Part shown: positions 1-6,716 of the stretch, piece by piece | How positions within the stretch are numbered: the stretch's first letter is position 1 | Layout: each line of letters begins with the position of its first letter | Virus record (IMG/VR): IMGVR_UViG_3300031702_000458 | Coordinates: 1 to 29,110 of that record | DNA: 29,110 nucleotides | From: a virus | Reading direction: 5' to 3' (one strand) | Notes under the pieces: generated by a model | Told to the model about the DNA's origin: nothing | The model's database searches: none | The model's input: the letters and a program-made list of their open reading frames with translations, nothing else | Made by a program: the position numbers and the translations under genes

Positions 1-2
1 CT

Positions 3-368
3 TGTTCTAACGAACAGTTGCCGTCTTATGAAGAGATGTATGAAGAGTTCATGGAACTAGGTATTGATGAGATATATTGTACCTCTGTTAACGATGCGTT
101 TGCTATGTTCCAATGGGCAAAGCAACTGGGTATTCAAAACGTCAAGATGTTACCAGACGGTAACGGAGAGTTTGCGGAAGGACTTGGTTATCTTGTAAAG
201 AAGAACAACCTTGGTTTCGGTAAACGCTCGTGGAGATATGCATTGATCGTAGAAGATCTAAGCATTGAACGATGGTTTGAGGAAGAGGGTATCAGTGAGA
301 ACTGTCCGTCTGATCCATACCTGACCTCAAGACCCGAAGTGGTATTGGATGCCCTTCGAGGCAACTAA
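3..368 (+). CDS. Peroxiredoxin (Prx5/AhpC-TSA type), 5'-truncated by window edge
   Basis: Thiol peroxidase that reduces hydroperoxides through a peroxidatic cysteine, presumably cytoplasmic. The open frame enters from the left edge: the first full codon is TGT, giving C-S-N-E-Q-L-P-S-Y, which matches the region just after the peroxidatic Cys in Prx5-type proteins (family pattern TPTCS..xLP). Further family landmarks are D-E-I-Y-C-x-S-V-N-D-A-F, K-M-L-P-D-G-N-G-E-F and G-x-R-S-W-R-Y. Thus the true start lies outside the window; the TTG at 18 is not it. The C-terminal half is intact and ends just before a strong terminator. Peroxiredoxin or redoxin genes occur as accessory genes in marine phages; I infer a role against oxidative stress during infection. 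Confidence 0.88.
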   Translation, partial: CSNEQLPSYEEMYEEFMELGIDEIYCTSVNDAFAMFQWAKQLGIQNVKMLPDGNGEFAEGLGYLVKKNNLGFGKRSWRYALIVEDLSIERWFEEEGISENCPSDPYLTSRPEVVLDALRGN

Positions 369-375
369 CTAAAGC

Positions 376-400
376 ACCCCCGAAAGGGGGTTCTTTCTTT
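376..400 (+). terminator. Rho-independent terminator after the peroxiredoxin gene
   Basis: A perfect C5-GAAA-G5 hairpin (CCCCC GAAA GGGGG, 377-390) with a stable GNRA-type tetraloop is followed by a T-rich tract (TTCTTTCTTT). It sits 8 bases after the peroxiredoxin stop codon and 12 bases before the next gene, so it should separate the two transcripts unless there is read-through, because no good promoter is visible directly before panD. Confidence 0.85.
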
Positions 401-411
401 CTGGATATATT

Positions 412-789
412 ATGAATACTTATTTAAAGAGCAAGTTGCATGGAGCAACTGTCACCAATGCAGAACTACACTATGATGGTTCTGTCGCAATAGATGAAAT
501 CCTTCTGAACCTTGCAGACATTGCAGAGTTTGAACAGATCGATGTATACAATGTAACCAATGGTCAACGTTGGACAACATATGCTTTAAAGGCAGAACCT
601 AACTCTGGTATCATTTCTGTGAATGGTGCAGGGGCACGTCTATGTCAAGTAGGAGATATAGTGATCATATGTTGCTATAGCACAGACCACCTACAACCCA
701 CACCTAAACTGGTCTATCTTAAAGGAGACATTAATCTTATTGACAAAGTTTCGAAAAGCATTGACACACAGATGTCGGATGTGGTATAA
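412..789 (+). CDS. panD: Aspartate 1-decarboxylase (PanD) proenzyme
   Basis: Decarboxylates L-aspartate to beta-alanine, the precursor of pantothenate and coenzyme A. The 125 aa length matches the bacterial enzyme (126 aa in E. coli) and the alignment is nearly gapless. The self-processing site is present: Y-D-G23-S24, where Ser24 would become the pyruvoyl group. Lys8 and His10 (K-L-H-G-A-T-V-T), Arg53 and Tyr57 (N-V-T-N-G-Q-R-W-T-T-Y) correspond to E. coli Lys9, His11, Arg54 and Tyr58. The motif S-V-N-G-A-G-A-R and G-D-I-V-I-I close the beta-barrel core. No obvious damage, so I expect an active enzyme. It lies between a terminator and the gp44 promoter, and its last bases contain that promoter. 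Its place in a phage genome is unusual and suggests an auxiliary metabolic gene for CoA supply. Confidence 0.9.
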   Translation: MNTYLKSKLHGATVTNAELHYDGSVAIDEILLNLADIAEFEQIDVYNVTNGQRWTTYALKAEPNSGIISVNGAGARLCQVGDIVIICCYSTDHLQPTPKLVYLKGDINLIDKVSKSIDTQMSDVV

Positions 790-790
790 T
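761..790 (+). promoter_or_regulatory. Sigma70-type promoter for the gp44 operon
   Basis: TTGACA (761-766), 18-bp spacer, TATAAT (785-790): both boxes are perfect consensus. The -10 overlaps the stop of panD. Start of gp44 is 27 bases downstream with GGAG at 807-810. It probably drives gp44, mazG-like and the genes that follow. Confidence 0.85.
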
Positions 791-816
791 ACCTTATATT
801 AAATATGGAGTACTAA

Positions 817-1755
817 ATGAGTAATGAATTCCTCTGGGTCGAGAAGTACAGACCCCAACGTGTAGCAGACACTATTCTGCCATCCGAACTAAAGAACACA
901 TTCCAGAAGATCGTAGATGGTGGAGAGATCCCCAATATGTTATTCTCTGGTACCGCAGGTACAGGCAAGACTACTGTCGCACGAGCAATCTGTGAAGAGT
1001 TAGGTCTTGACTATATCGTCATCAACGGATCCGAAGAAGGTAACATTGATACCCTTCGTGGTAAGATCAAGCAGTTTGCTTCGTCCGTGTCCCTCTCTGG
1101 TGGTTACAAGGTTGTAATCCTAGATGAGGCAGACTACCTTAACCCCCAGTCAACCCAACCTGCTCTTCGTGGATTCATCGAAGAGTTTAGTAACAACTGT
1201 CGATTTATCCTTACTTGTAACTTCAAGAACCGAGTGATCGAACCACTTCACTCTCGTTGTTCTAATTACGAGTTTAACTTCTCTAAGACTGTCTTATCGC
1301 AATTGTGCGGTGACTTCATGGGTCGTATGCAGACCATCCTCACTGGAGAGGGTGTATCATTCAATCCCCAGACACTAGCAAGTCTGATTATGAAACACGC
1401 TCCTGATTGGAGACGTGTCCTTAATGAATGTCAACGTTACTCTATCTCAGGTCAATTGGAAACTACAGTTATCATAACTGACGCTAATGAGAACTACAGT
1501 TTACTCTTCAAAGCATTGAAGGGCAAGGACTTTAAGAAGATGCGGAGTTGGGTTGTTAATAATATGGACGTGGAACCTGCTTCCGTGTTCCGTGGTATCT
1601 ATGATGCCATGAATGAGTTTGTACAACCACAGAGTATCCCTCAGTTGGTTCTCATTCTCGCAGACTATCAGTACAAGAACTCGTTCGTGGCAGATCACGA
1701 ACTTAACTTAGTTGCTTGTATGACTGAGATCATGGCAAACGTAGAGGTAATATAA
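817..1755 (+). CDS. 44: Sliding clamp loader large subunit, gp44-like (RFC/AAA+ ATPase)
   Basis: ATPase that with gp62 opens and loads the gp45 sliding clamp onto primer-template DNA during phage replication. 312 aa, close to T4 gp44 (319 aa). It starts with the RFC box-like W-V-E-K-Y-R-P; Walker A G-T-A-G-T-G-K-T at residues 45-52; Walker B D-E-A-D at 103-106 (preceded by V-V-I-L); the arginine-finger motif S-R-C at 146-148; and a helical C-terminal collar domain. ATG 817 has a GGAG ribosome binding site 6 bases upstream. The stop overlaps the start of the next gene (TAATG). gp62 lies about 2.5 kb downstream, not adjacent as in T4, with four other genes in between; gp45 is not in the window. 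Confidence 0.95.
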   Translation: MSNEFLWVEKYRPQRVADTILPSELKNTFQKIVDGGEIPNMLFSGTAGTGKTTVARAICEELGLDYIVINGSEEGNIDTLRGKIKQFASSVSLSGGYKVVILDEADYLNPQSTQPALRGFIEEFSNNCRFILTCNFKNRVIEPLHSRCSNYEFNFSKTVLSQLCGDFMGRMQTILTGEGVSFNPQTLASLIMKHAPDWRRVLNECQRYSISGQLETTVIITDANENYSLLFKALKGKDFKKMRSWVVNNMDVEPASVFRGIYDAMNEFVQPQSIPQLVLILADYQYKNSFVADHELNLVACMTEIMANVEVI

Positions 1756-2147
1756 TGTATCAAGATGACGTAGAATTATTTATGAAACAAGGGTTGCAGG
1801 ACTACCCAGTAGTATCGTGTTTAGATGTCCCTACAATAACAAGTGATGTTGACCCACAGATCAATCTGTACATGGACTTGATCACCGAAGAGTACGAAGA
1901 GTTGAAAGAAGCATATGAGCAACAAGATGTTGTTGAAGTTGCAGACGCACTGGCAGACATGGTGTGGGTGATCATGGGAATGGCATCCTCTTTGGGTATG
2001 GACTTCAATGACATCTGGGAAGAAGTCAAGCGTTCCAATATGTCTAAGTTCACTAACAACATTATCATCCGTGATGGTAAGACTGGTAAGATCCTCAAAC
2101 CATCTACCTTCAGTGAACCTGATCTGGCACCTATCCTTGGTCTCTAA
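1755..2147 (+). CDS. MazG-like nucleotide pyrophosphohydrolase
   Basis: All-alpha NTP pyrophosphohydrolase of the MazG/HisE/dUTPase-2 superfamily. The 130 aa protein carries the typical metal-binding pattern E-E-Y-E-E-L-K-E-A (about residues 41-49) followed by a helix with D-A-L-A-D-M-V-W-V (about 64-72), i.e. the ExxE...ExxD arrangement. The C-terminal part (S-N-M-S-K-F ... K-P-S-T-F) resembles the phosphoribosyl-ATP pyrophosphohydrolase-like proteins seen in other phages. In phages such enzymes are thought to clean or rebalance nucleotide pools or to act on ppGpp; the substrate here cannot be told from sequence. It is translationally coupled to gp44 through TAATG. Confidence 0.85.
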   Translation: MYQDDVELFMKQGLQDYPVVSCLDVPTITSDVDPQINLYMDLITEEYEELKEAYEQQDVVEVADALADMVWVIMGMASSLGMDFNDIWEEVKRSNMSKFTNNIIIRDGKTGKILKPSTFSEPDLAPILGL

Positions 2148-3201
2148 GATATCACACTCGCCTGTACAACAGGACGAGATAACCAAGTCACTATCCGAGG
2201 CATTCGAATATGCCTTTGATGGTGTCTCTGAGTTTACCGTTCCTGATATGCCTAACATATGTGGATCCTTTAACATAGGACTCATAGTCGGGCCATCTGG
2301 ATCGGGCAAGTCTACATTGCTCAAGAGGTTTGGTGAAGAGAAGTTCCCAGAGTGGGAGGCAGATAAATGCATTGCCTCTCATTTTGATAACGAGGATGAT
2401 GCAACTACATTGATGGGTGCGGTTGGTCTCAACTCAGTTCCTACATGGTTTAGACCTTATCATGTATTGTCTGTTGGTGAGCAATACCGTGCTAACCTTT
2501 CGCGTAGACTAGTGAATGATGCGGTGATCGATGAGTTCACTTCGGTGGTCAATAGATCGGTTGCTAAGTCATGTGCCAATTCGGTTGCCAAACATATTCG
2601 TAGAGAAGGTATTAAGAACGTGGTCTTCTCTTCTTGTCACTATGACATCGAAGAATGGTTACAACCCGATTGGGTATTCGATACTGCGACAGGTGAGATC
2701 ACCTATAGGGGGTCACTTCATCGACCAATTAGGAGACCCGAAATCAAGTTGGACATTGTTCCATGTAGGGTCGAAGCGTGGACAGCGTTCAAAGACCATC
2801 ACTATCTAACACAAGATATAAATAGTTCTGCCAAACATTGGTTATGTTGGTGGGGAGATACAGTAGTAGGGTTTGCGAGTGCTATACCATTTCCCAGTGG
2901 AACAGTTAAGAACGCATTCCGAGGACACAGGACAGTAGTTCTACCTGACTACCAAGGATTGGGTATAGGTGTTAGACTCAGTGATGCTATCGCAGAGTTA
3001 CACCACGAAGAAGGTAAGAGATACTTTAGCAAGACTGCCCACCCTCGTATGGGAAAGTACAGGAATGAGTCTAGTCTTTGGAAACCGACTAGTAAGAATA
3101 TGAGTGAGAGGGCAGACATACCCTCTGACAACCTTGAAGACAGAAAGTGGATAGCACGAAAGTGCTTCTCCTACTCACATGAGTATATTGGTAATGAATA
3201 A
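2137..3201 (+). CDS. ABC-type ATPase fused to a GNAT (Mom-like) acyltransferase domain
   Basis: Two-domain protein. The N-terminal ABC-type ATPase has Walker A G-P-S-G-S-G-K-S-T at residues 52-60, a signature-like L-S-V-G-E-Q-Y motif, Walker B A-V-I-D-E-F and an H-loop S-S-C-H. The C-terminal domain is GNAT-like: an F-K-D-H-H-Y-L stretch, a central sheet, and the acyl-CoA loop Y-Q-G-L-G-I-G. No membrane segments are present, so it is not a transporter. The H-H-Y feature recalls Mu Mom and related GNATs that modify DNA bases, but the function is unproven. I prefer TTG 2137, overlapping the end of mazG by 11 bases, because the frame upstream only shadows the mazG gene; no strong ribosome binding site is visible, so the start is uncertain. 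Confidence 0.75.
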   Translation: MVSKISHSPVQQDEITKSLSEAFEYAFDGVSEFTVPDMPNICGSFNIGLIVGPSGSGKSTLLKRFGEEKFPEWEADKCIASHFDNEDDATTLMGAVGLNSVPTWFRPYHVLSVGEQYRANLSRRLVNDAVIDEFTSVVNRSVAKSCANSVAKHIRREGIKNVVFSSCHYDIEEWLQPDWVFDTATGEITYRGSLHRPIRRPEIKLDIVPCRVEAWTAFKDHHYLTQDINSSAKHWLCWWGDTVVGFASAIPFPSGTVKNAFRGHRTVVLPDYQGLGIGVRLSDAIAELHHEEGKRYFSKTAHPRMGKYRNESSLWKPTSKNMSERADIPSDNLEDRKWIARKCFSYSHEYIGNE

Positions 3202-3628
3202 GTGGAATGAAGCACATATGCGCACCGCAGAGAACTATGCGACACTCTCTTCGGCAGAGCGACTAAAGGTGGGATGTGTTATCGTAAAGGATAACCGTAT
3301 CATCTCAATAGGATACAATGGTATGCCTAGTGGGTGGGACAACACCTGCGAACATGAAGTGAAGACCGGAAACACAGGTTATGGTAGAAAACTAGTCACT
3401 AAGGACGAAGTTCTACACGCAGAAGCAAATGCGATAACAAAGGTTGCTATGTCCTCCGAATCATGTTATAATGGAGACATATACACAACTACTGCGCCTT
3501 GCTTAGAATGCGCCAAGTTGATATATCAAAGCGGTATTAGTAATGTATTCTATCGTACTCCGCACTTGCGCAGTGAAGATGGTATTAAGTTCCTTGACAA
3601 ATGTGATATAAATGTAATACAATTATGA
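3194..3628 (+). CDS. cd: Deoxycytidylate (dCMP) deaminase
   Basis: Converts dCMP to dUMP, feeding thymidylate synthesis; ThyX, which uses dUMP, is encoded further downstream. 144 aa. Zinc and catalytic residues are visible: H75-A-E77 and P-C103-L-E-C106, plus the family segment V-G-C-V-I-V near the N-terminus. A region rich in Cys and His (about residues 50-75) corresponds to the extra zinc or dCTP-binding insert of phage dCMP deaminases. I chose ATG 3194 because M-N-K-W-N begins like other family members; ATG 3179, five codons upstream, is the alternative. It overlaps the end of the ATPase-GNAT gene, so it is probably in the same operon. Confidence 0.9.
   Translation: MNKWNEAHMRTAENYATLSSAERLKVGCVIVKDNRIISIGYNGMPSGWDNTCEHEVKTGNTGYGRKLVTKDEVLHAEANAITKVAMSSESCYNGDIYTTTAPCLECAKLIYQSGISNVFYRTPHLRSEDGIKFLDKCDINVIQL
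3594..3623 (+). promoter_or_regulatory. Possible internal sigma70-like promoter
   Basis: TTGACA (3594-3599), 18-bp spacer, TACAAT (3618-3623), inside the end of the dCMP deaminase gene. Its -10 box ends one base before the next ATG (3625), so a transcript would start inside or at the beginning of that gene. Sequence is good but placement makes it uncertain. Confidence 0.35.
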
Positions 3629-4287
3629 CTACTAAGAATATGAACGGCAGTATTGATATGGGGCGAGAGGATAATATCCTATACTTCCCTAATAACATTG
3701 ATGTTCGTATGTGCCCAAAGAATGGAATGTCTACTCTCAAAGAAGCCTATCGAAGGGTCAAGTATCTTCCGGCAGACGAGAAACTTGCTTCTAGGATAGA
3801 AAATGTATCTAAGAAATCTGATATGTTCGACATCCCTTTCCGCAAGGGTTCTTATCGTATTGCAGTAAGGCGTGATCCGATTGATAGGTTCAAGTCTGCG
3901 TGTGAGTTTATCATGGACTCACGAGCATACTATATCAAGGAAGGTAAGTTTCTTCCTGATATTGCTTTAGAGTTAGATCAAGTGATTGATGATCTAGAAC
4001 AAGGTAAGTATAGAGACAATCACTTCTATACTCAGACCTACTATATGGGATTACCTCAAGAATATGATATGGTCTATCATATTGACGAGATGCCCAAGTT
4101 ACTTGCATTCCTACAAGATGCAACTGAGACTGATGACAAAGAGATAATACATATACATGAGAACAAGACCAAATTGAAGTTATACAACGGTGCGATTGAC
4201 TCCGAACATATGACTAAACTTCGTAATTTTTATTTAAAGGACTACATCAATGGTTGGTGCAAACAAGACTACTTTATCCCCTTTTGA
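3625..4287 (+). CDS. Sulfotransferase-like protein
   Basis: Probably transfers sulfate from PAPS to a carbohydrate or other acceptor. 220 aa. The N-terminal C-P-K-N-G-M-S-T-L-K (residues 30-39) fits the 5'-phosphosulfate binding loop of Golgi-type/Sulfotransfer_2 proteins, and R-D-P-I-D-R-F-K-S (83-91) fits the 3'-phosphate binding motif. A histidine/glutamate-rich middle and a C-terminal F-Y-x-K-D-Y-x...D helix are also typical of the family. Overlaps its neighbours at both ends. With the glycosyltransferases and sugar-nucleotide enzymes further on, it may alter host surface glycans or decorate a phage product. If the internal promoter at 3594 were used, translation would begin at Met6 or Met12. 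Acceptor unknown. Confidence 0.65.
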   Translation: MTTKNMNGSIDMGREDNILYFPNNIDVRMCPKNGMSTLKEAYRRVKYLPADEKLASRIENVSKKSDMFDIPFRKGSYRIAVRRDPIDRFKSACEFIMDSRAYYIKEGKFLPDIALELDQVIDDLEQGKYRDNHFYTQTYYMGLPQEYDMVYHIDEMPKLLAFLQDATETDDKEIIHIHENKTKLKLYNGAIDSEHMTKLRNFYLKDYINGWCKQDYFIPF

Positions 4288-4651
4288 CTTTCTCAAGAGT
4301 ATCAATGATACTAAGAAGAATATCATGGAGTTACCCGAACACGAAAAGATGTATGTACCATTTGTTACAAACAGAAGTCTCTCATACTTCCCAGACACAG
4401 TATTACTGGCAAATGAGATGAACCGATACCACCATATCGACAGTAAGTTACAATATCAGTTTCTTATAAATATAGTTAGGAAGCGCAAACGCTTCTCTAA
4501 ATGGGTGAAACCTGAAATAGAGAATGATATTGAATCGGTGAAAGAATACTATGGATATAGTAATGACAAAGCACGTCAAGTACTCAGTCTTCTTTCTTCC
4601 GAACAACTAACTATAATAAGAGATAAGGTGAGCAAAGGTGGAAGAAAATAA
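4250..4651 (+). CDS. 62: Clamp loader small subunit, gp62-like
   Basis: Partner of gp44 in the clamp loader complex. 133 aa, clearly shorter than T4 gp62 (187 aa) but of the size I associate with marine T4-like phages. Recognised by S-P-F-D-F-L-K-S-I-N-D near the N-terminus, the V-T-N-R-S-L-S-Y-F-P-D-T core, N-E-M-N-R-Y-H and K-R-K-R-F-S-K-W, followed by Y-Y-G-Y-S-N-D-K-A. It overlaps the sulfotransferase-like gene by 38 bases and lies just before regA, the same 62-regA neighbourhood as in T4. ATG 4250 is the only reasonable start before the conserved part. Confidence 0.88.
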   Translation: MVGANKTTLSPFDFLKSINDTKKNIMELPEHEKMYVPFVTNRSLSYFPDTVLLANEMNRYHHIDSKLQYQFLINIVRKRKRFSKWVKPEIENDIESVKEYYGYSNDKARQVLSLLSSEQLTIIRDKVSKGGRK

Positions 4652-4676
4652 TTTAGTAGAATGGAACTCTGGACTC

Positions 4677-5048
4677 ATGTTAGAGATTACTCTAGCAGAA
4701 CCCGATGACTTCTTAAAGGTCAAAGAGACACTAACAAGGATTGGTATCGCATCTAGACGTGATAACAAACTCTTTCAATCGTGTCATATCCTACACAAGC
4801 AAGGTCGGTACTTCATCGTACACTTCAAGGAATTGTTTATGTTGGATGGAAAGAAGTCTAATCTAGAGGTAGGTGACGTGCAACGTAGAAATACGATTGC
4901 TACCTTACTACAGGACTGGGGTCTAGTTGAGATACAGAATGGTGAGACTGCCAAAGATTGCGCACCTATGCGTACCATTAAGATAATAGGTTTCAAAGAG
5001 AAAGATCAGTGGGAGTTATGTCCCAAGTATAATATTGGCAACAAGTGA
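4677..5048 (+). CDS. regA: RegA translational repressor
   Basis: RNA-binding protein that represses translation of early phage mRNAs, including its own, by covering initiation regions. From ATG 4677 the product is 123 aa (T4 RegA 122 aa) and begins M-L-E-I-T-L, matching the T4 N-terminus. Shared blocks include D-F-L-K-V-K-E-T-L-T-R-x-G-I-A, Q-S-C-H-I-L, Y-x-I-V-H-F-K-E and L-x-D-W-G-L-x-E-I, ending with P-K-Y-x-I-G-N. A GTG at 4638 would add 13 residues and is less likely. It follows gp62, as in T4; early replication genes in this window are its probable targets, by analogy. Confidence 0.95.
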   Translation: MLEITLAEPDDFLKVKETLTRIGIASRRDNKLFQSCHILHKQGRYFIVHFKELFMLDGKKSNLEVGDVQRRNTIATLLQDWGLVEIQNGETAKDCAPMRTIKIIGFKEKDQWELCPKYNIGNK

Positions 5049-5055
5049 GACGTTT

Positions 5056-5595
5056 ATGTACGATATATTTAAAGATAGAGAAGACGATCTAGCAGATAAG
5101 CAATTCTTCTTTGGGAAACTTCCTTTCGAAGTAAGTGATGTGTATGACTGGAACAAACATATGGAGTTGCTTAATACGCATCCCGATAAGTTGATTGATT
5201 CCAATACCAACAAGTTCAGGATAGGGTTGAATTGCTTTCACGAGAGACCCTCTGCTCCTGACTTCGCACGTCATATCGAAAGCGAGATGCAAGAAGTATT
5301 CTCTATGCACAACGATAACGGTGGATCCATTACCAACATTGCCTTTACTGGCATAGGTAAGAACTCTGACTCATACCCTTGGCACAACGATACAATGGAC
5401 GTATTTTTAGTTCAGGTTTTGGCAAGCGTGGAGATGAGAGTAGAAGGGCACAACGATGACAAACCGTTCTGGTTCAATCCCGGAGACTATGTGTGGTTAC
5501 CTCGTGGTACACACCACCAGATAATACCGCACGACAGTAGAGTCTCGTTTAGTTTTGGCGTTGAAGGTTCACCTGACCCTGCGACTTACTTCTAA
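5056..5595 (+). CDS. Cupin/JmjC-like putative oxygenase
   Basis: About 179 aa from ATG 5056. The C-terminal half shows a double-stranded beta-helix pattern: P-W-H110-N-D112 as an HxD metal motif, then alternating strands (F-L-V-Q-V-L-A-S-V-E-M-R-V), F-N-P-G-D-Y-V-W-L-P-R, and T-H153-H154 as the candidate distal histidine, followed by S-F-S-F-G. This suggests a metal-dependent cupin or 2-oxoglutarate oxygenase acting on an unknown substrate. It starts eight bases after the regA stop; a TTG at 5035 would overlap regA and is less likely. No promoter is seen between them, so it probably ends the operon that starts with gp44. Confidence 0.6.
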   Translation: MYDIFKDREDDLADKQFFFGKLPFEVSDVYDWNKHMELLNTHPDKLIDSNTNKFRIGLNCFHERPSAPDFARHIESEMQEVFSMHNDNGGSITNIAFTGIGKNSDSYPWHNDTMDVFLVQVLASVEMRVEGHNDDKPFWFNPGDYVWLPRGTHHQIIPHDSRVSFSFGVEGSPDPATYF

Positions 5596-5696
5596 CACAC
5601 AACTATATGTACTAACTAGTTATAAGAGTTAGGTGCCATTCCGGTATTACATTTAGTTATAGGCGGTATCAGTTACATACCAAAGACGTTATGCGG

Positions 5697-5704
5697 TATA
5701 AATA
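5697..5704 (+). promoter_or_regulatory. T4-late-type promoter box (TATAAATA)
   Basis: Exact match to the T4 late promoter consensus in a non-coding gap, 47 bases before the small membrane protein gene and upstream of two glycosyltransferases. Expected start of transcription (about 5710) coincides with the first base of a perfect hairpin. Confidence 0.6.
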
Positions 5705-5709
5705 ATGAC

Positions 5710-5731
5710 GTAAGCAGAATGGTCTGCTTAC
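5710..5731 (+). other. Perfect hairpin at the predicted 5' end of a late transcript
   Basis: GTAAGCAGA (5710-5718), loop ATGG, TCTGCTTAC (5723-5731): a 9-bp perfect stem. It begins 6 bases after the TATAAATA box, so the mRNA would start with a stem-loop, which could protect it against 5'-end-dependent decay. There is no T tract, so it is not a standard terminator. The surrounding gap 5596-5750 holds nothing else I can identify. Confidence 0.55.
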
Positions 5732-5750
5732 TAATTGAGAGAACAAAAGC

Positions 5751-5852
5751 ATGAACAGCAAGATTGATCGCAGAGTCGAGAGATTCAGCACACCTATAGT
5801 AACAGTTATATTTTTCTACACAATGGTATTGGCACTGATACCTCTAGTATAA
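5751..5852 (+). CDS. Small membrane protein (33 aa)
   Basis: ATG at 5751 with a purine-rich GAGAGAAC stretch upstream opens a 33-codon frame: a basic N-terminal third (M-N-S-K-I-D-R-R-V-E-R-F) followed by one hydrophobic segment (T-P-I-V-T-V-I-F-F-Y-T-M-V-L-A-L-I-P-L-V), then TAA. This is the shape of an inner-membrane single-span peptide with the N-terminus inside. It lies directly downstream of the late-type promoter and hairpin. Function unknown; could be a lysis-related or envelope-modifying peptide, but there is no positive evidence. Confidence 0.55.
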   Translation: MNSKIDRRVERFSTPIVTVIFFYTMVLALIPLV

Positions 5853-5906
5853 GTAGTATTGAACAGAGGGGCAGTCTATGTCCCTCAAACCTTTAAGGAA
5901 TTTGTA

Positions 5907-6716
5907 ATGAACCTCATATACCAGTACTGGGATGGCCCAGTTAGAGAATCCTGCCAAGCAGGTGTTAATGCTATGAAGAAGTATGCCAAGTCTATTGGTG
6001 CTGAGTACCTCTTCGAAGAGAATCCTAATTGGTTGCGTTCTACTTTCAATTACGACTTCGGTAACTACTCCCCTCACTACGGTGCGTTCAAACCAGTTTA
6101 TGACAAGTCCTTCGACAAGTATGATAAGATCATGTTTGTGGATACGGATGTATTTCCTGTGGATGGTCTAAAAGAAAACATCTTTGATGAGTTCACTGGT
6201 GAGATTGGTATCTGTACAGAACCCGAACAGTCTCGTATCCGTACCATTACTCGTGGGCGTATCACACATGATACGGACGAACGATGGGGCGATATGCTGA
6301 AGAATATGTTCAACACACAAGTACCTCGTGATCGCTATGGTATTATCGCATACAACACTGGAGTTGTCTTGTATTCAAAAGAAGGACGAGTCAAGGCACG
6401 AGAGAAGTTTCAAGACTTCAATGAGTATGTACAGTTAGTAAGACGTATAGGATTGGATAGTTTCTATACTTGTGACCAACCTTACCTTCATGCCCAGATG
6501 TTTATCCATGATATGGATGTACAGAATATGGACAATGGATGGAATTCTTATGTACACTATGCTAAGATCAAGGGCAACCCTGAACTAGACTTGTGTGACT
6601 GGAGAACCAAAGATACTAAGATGGTACACGTCCAGTTGATGGGTGCTGATAGTAAAGATACAGCATGGCATTGGAACATAGTCAATATGCCTCAGAATAT
6701 GTGGAACCTAGATTAG
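5907..6716 (+). CDS. Glycosyltransferase, GT8-like (GT-A fold)
   Basis: Probable nucleotide-sugar glycosyltransferase. The 269 aa product from ATG 5907 (AAGGAATT upstream as ribosome binding site) carries the metal-binding D79-T-D81 in M-F-V-D-T-D-V-F-P, preceded by K-Y-D-K-I, as in GT8 and related GT-A enzymes; a later segment, Y-N-T-G-V-V-L-Y, and C-D-Q-P-Y-L-H also fit that group. It ends TAG, overlapping the GTG start of the next gene. Upstream TTG 5859 would extend it by 16 residues and is less likely. Together with its neighbour it may glycosylate the virion, host envelope or DNA; the target cannot be determined here. Confidence 0.72.
   Translation: MNLIYQYWDGPVRESCQAGVNAMKKYAKSIGAEYLFEENPNWLRSTFNYDFGNYSPHYGAFKPVYDKSFDKYDKIMFVDTDVFPVDGLKENIFDEFTGEIGICTEPEQSRIRTITRGRITHDTDERWGDMLKNMFNTQVPRDRYGIIAYNTGVVLYSKEGRVKAREKFQDFNEYVQLVRRIGLDSFYTCDQPYLHAQMFIHDMDVQNMDNGWNSYVHYAKIKGNPELDLCDWRTKDTKMVHVQLMGADSKDTAWHWNIVNMPQNMWNLD

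Noticed and set aside
2008-2136. N-terminal extension of the ATPase-GNAT frame
   Set aside because: This part lies inside the mazG-like gene and reads as a Ser-rich shadow without ATPase features; the domain begins after 2137.
1821-2372. 183-codon minus-strand frame across the MazG-like and ATPase genes
   Set aside because: Overlaps two well-supported genes; the product is Ser/His/Cys-rich without any recognisable pattern.
2817-2824. TATAAATA inside the ATPase-GNAT gene
   Set aside because: Same octamer as the late promoters, but inside a coding sequence with the next gene start about 370 bases away; likely chance.
3444-3472. TTGCTA-17-TATAAT inside the dCMP deaminase gene
   Set aside because: Two mismatches in the -35 box and 150 bases from the next gene; kept as possible but not listed.
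4465-4472. TATAAATA inside gp62
   Set aside because: Within coding sequence of an early gene; no gene start at proper distance except regA (about 200 bases), which should be early.
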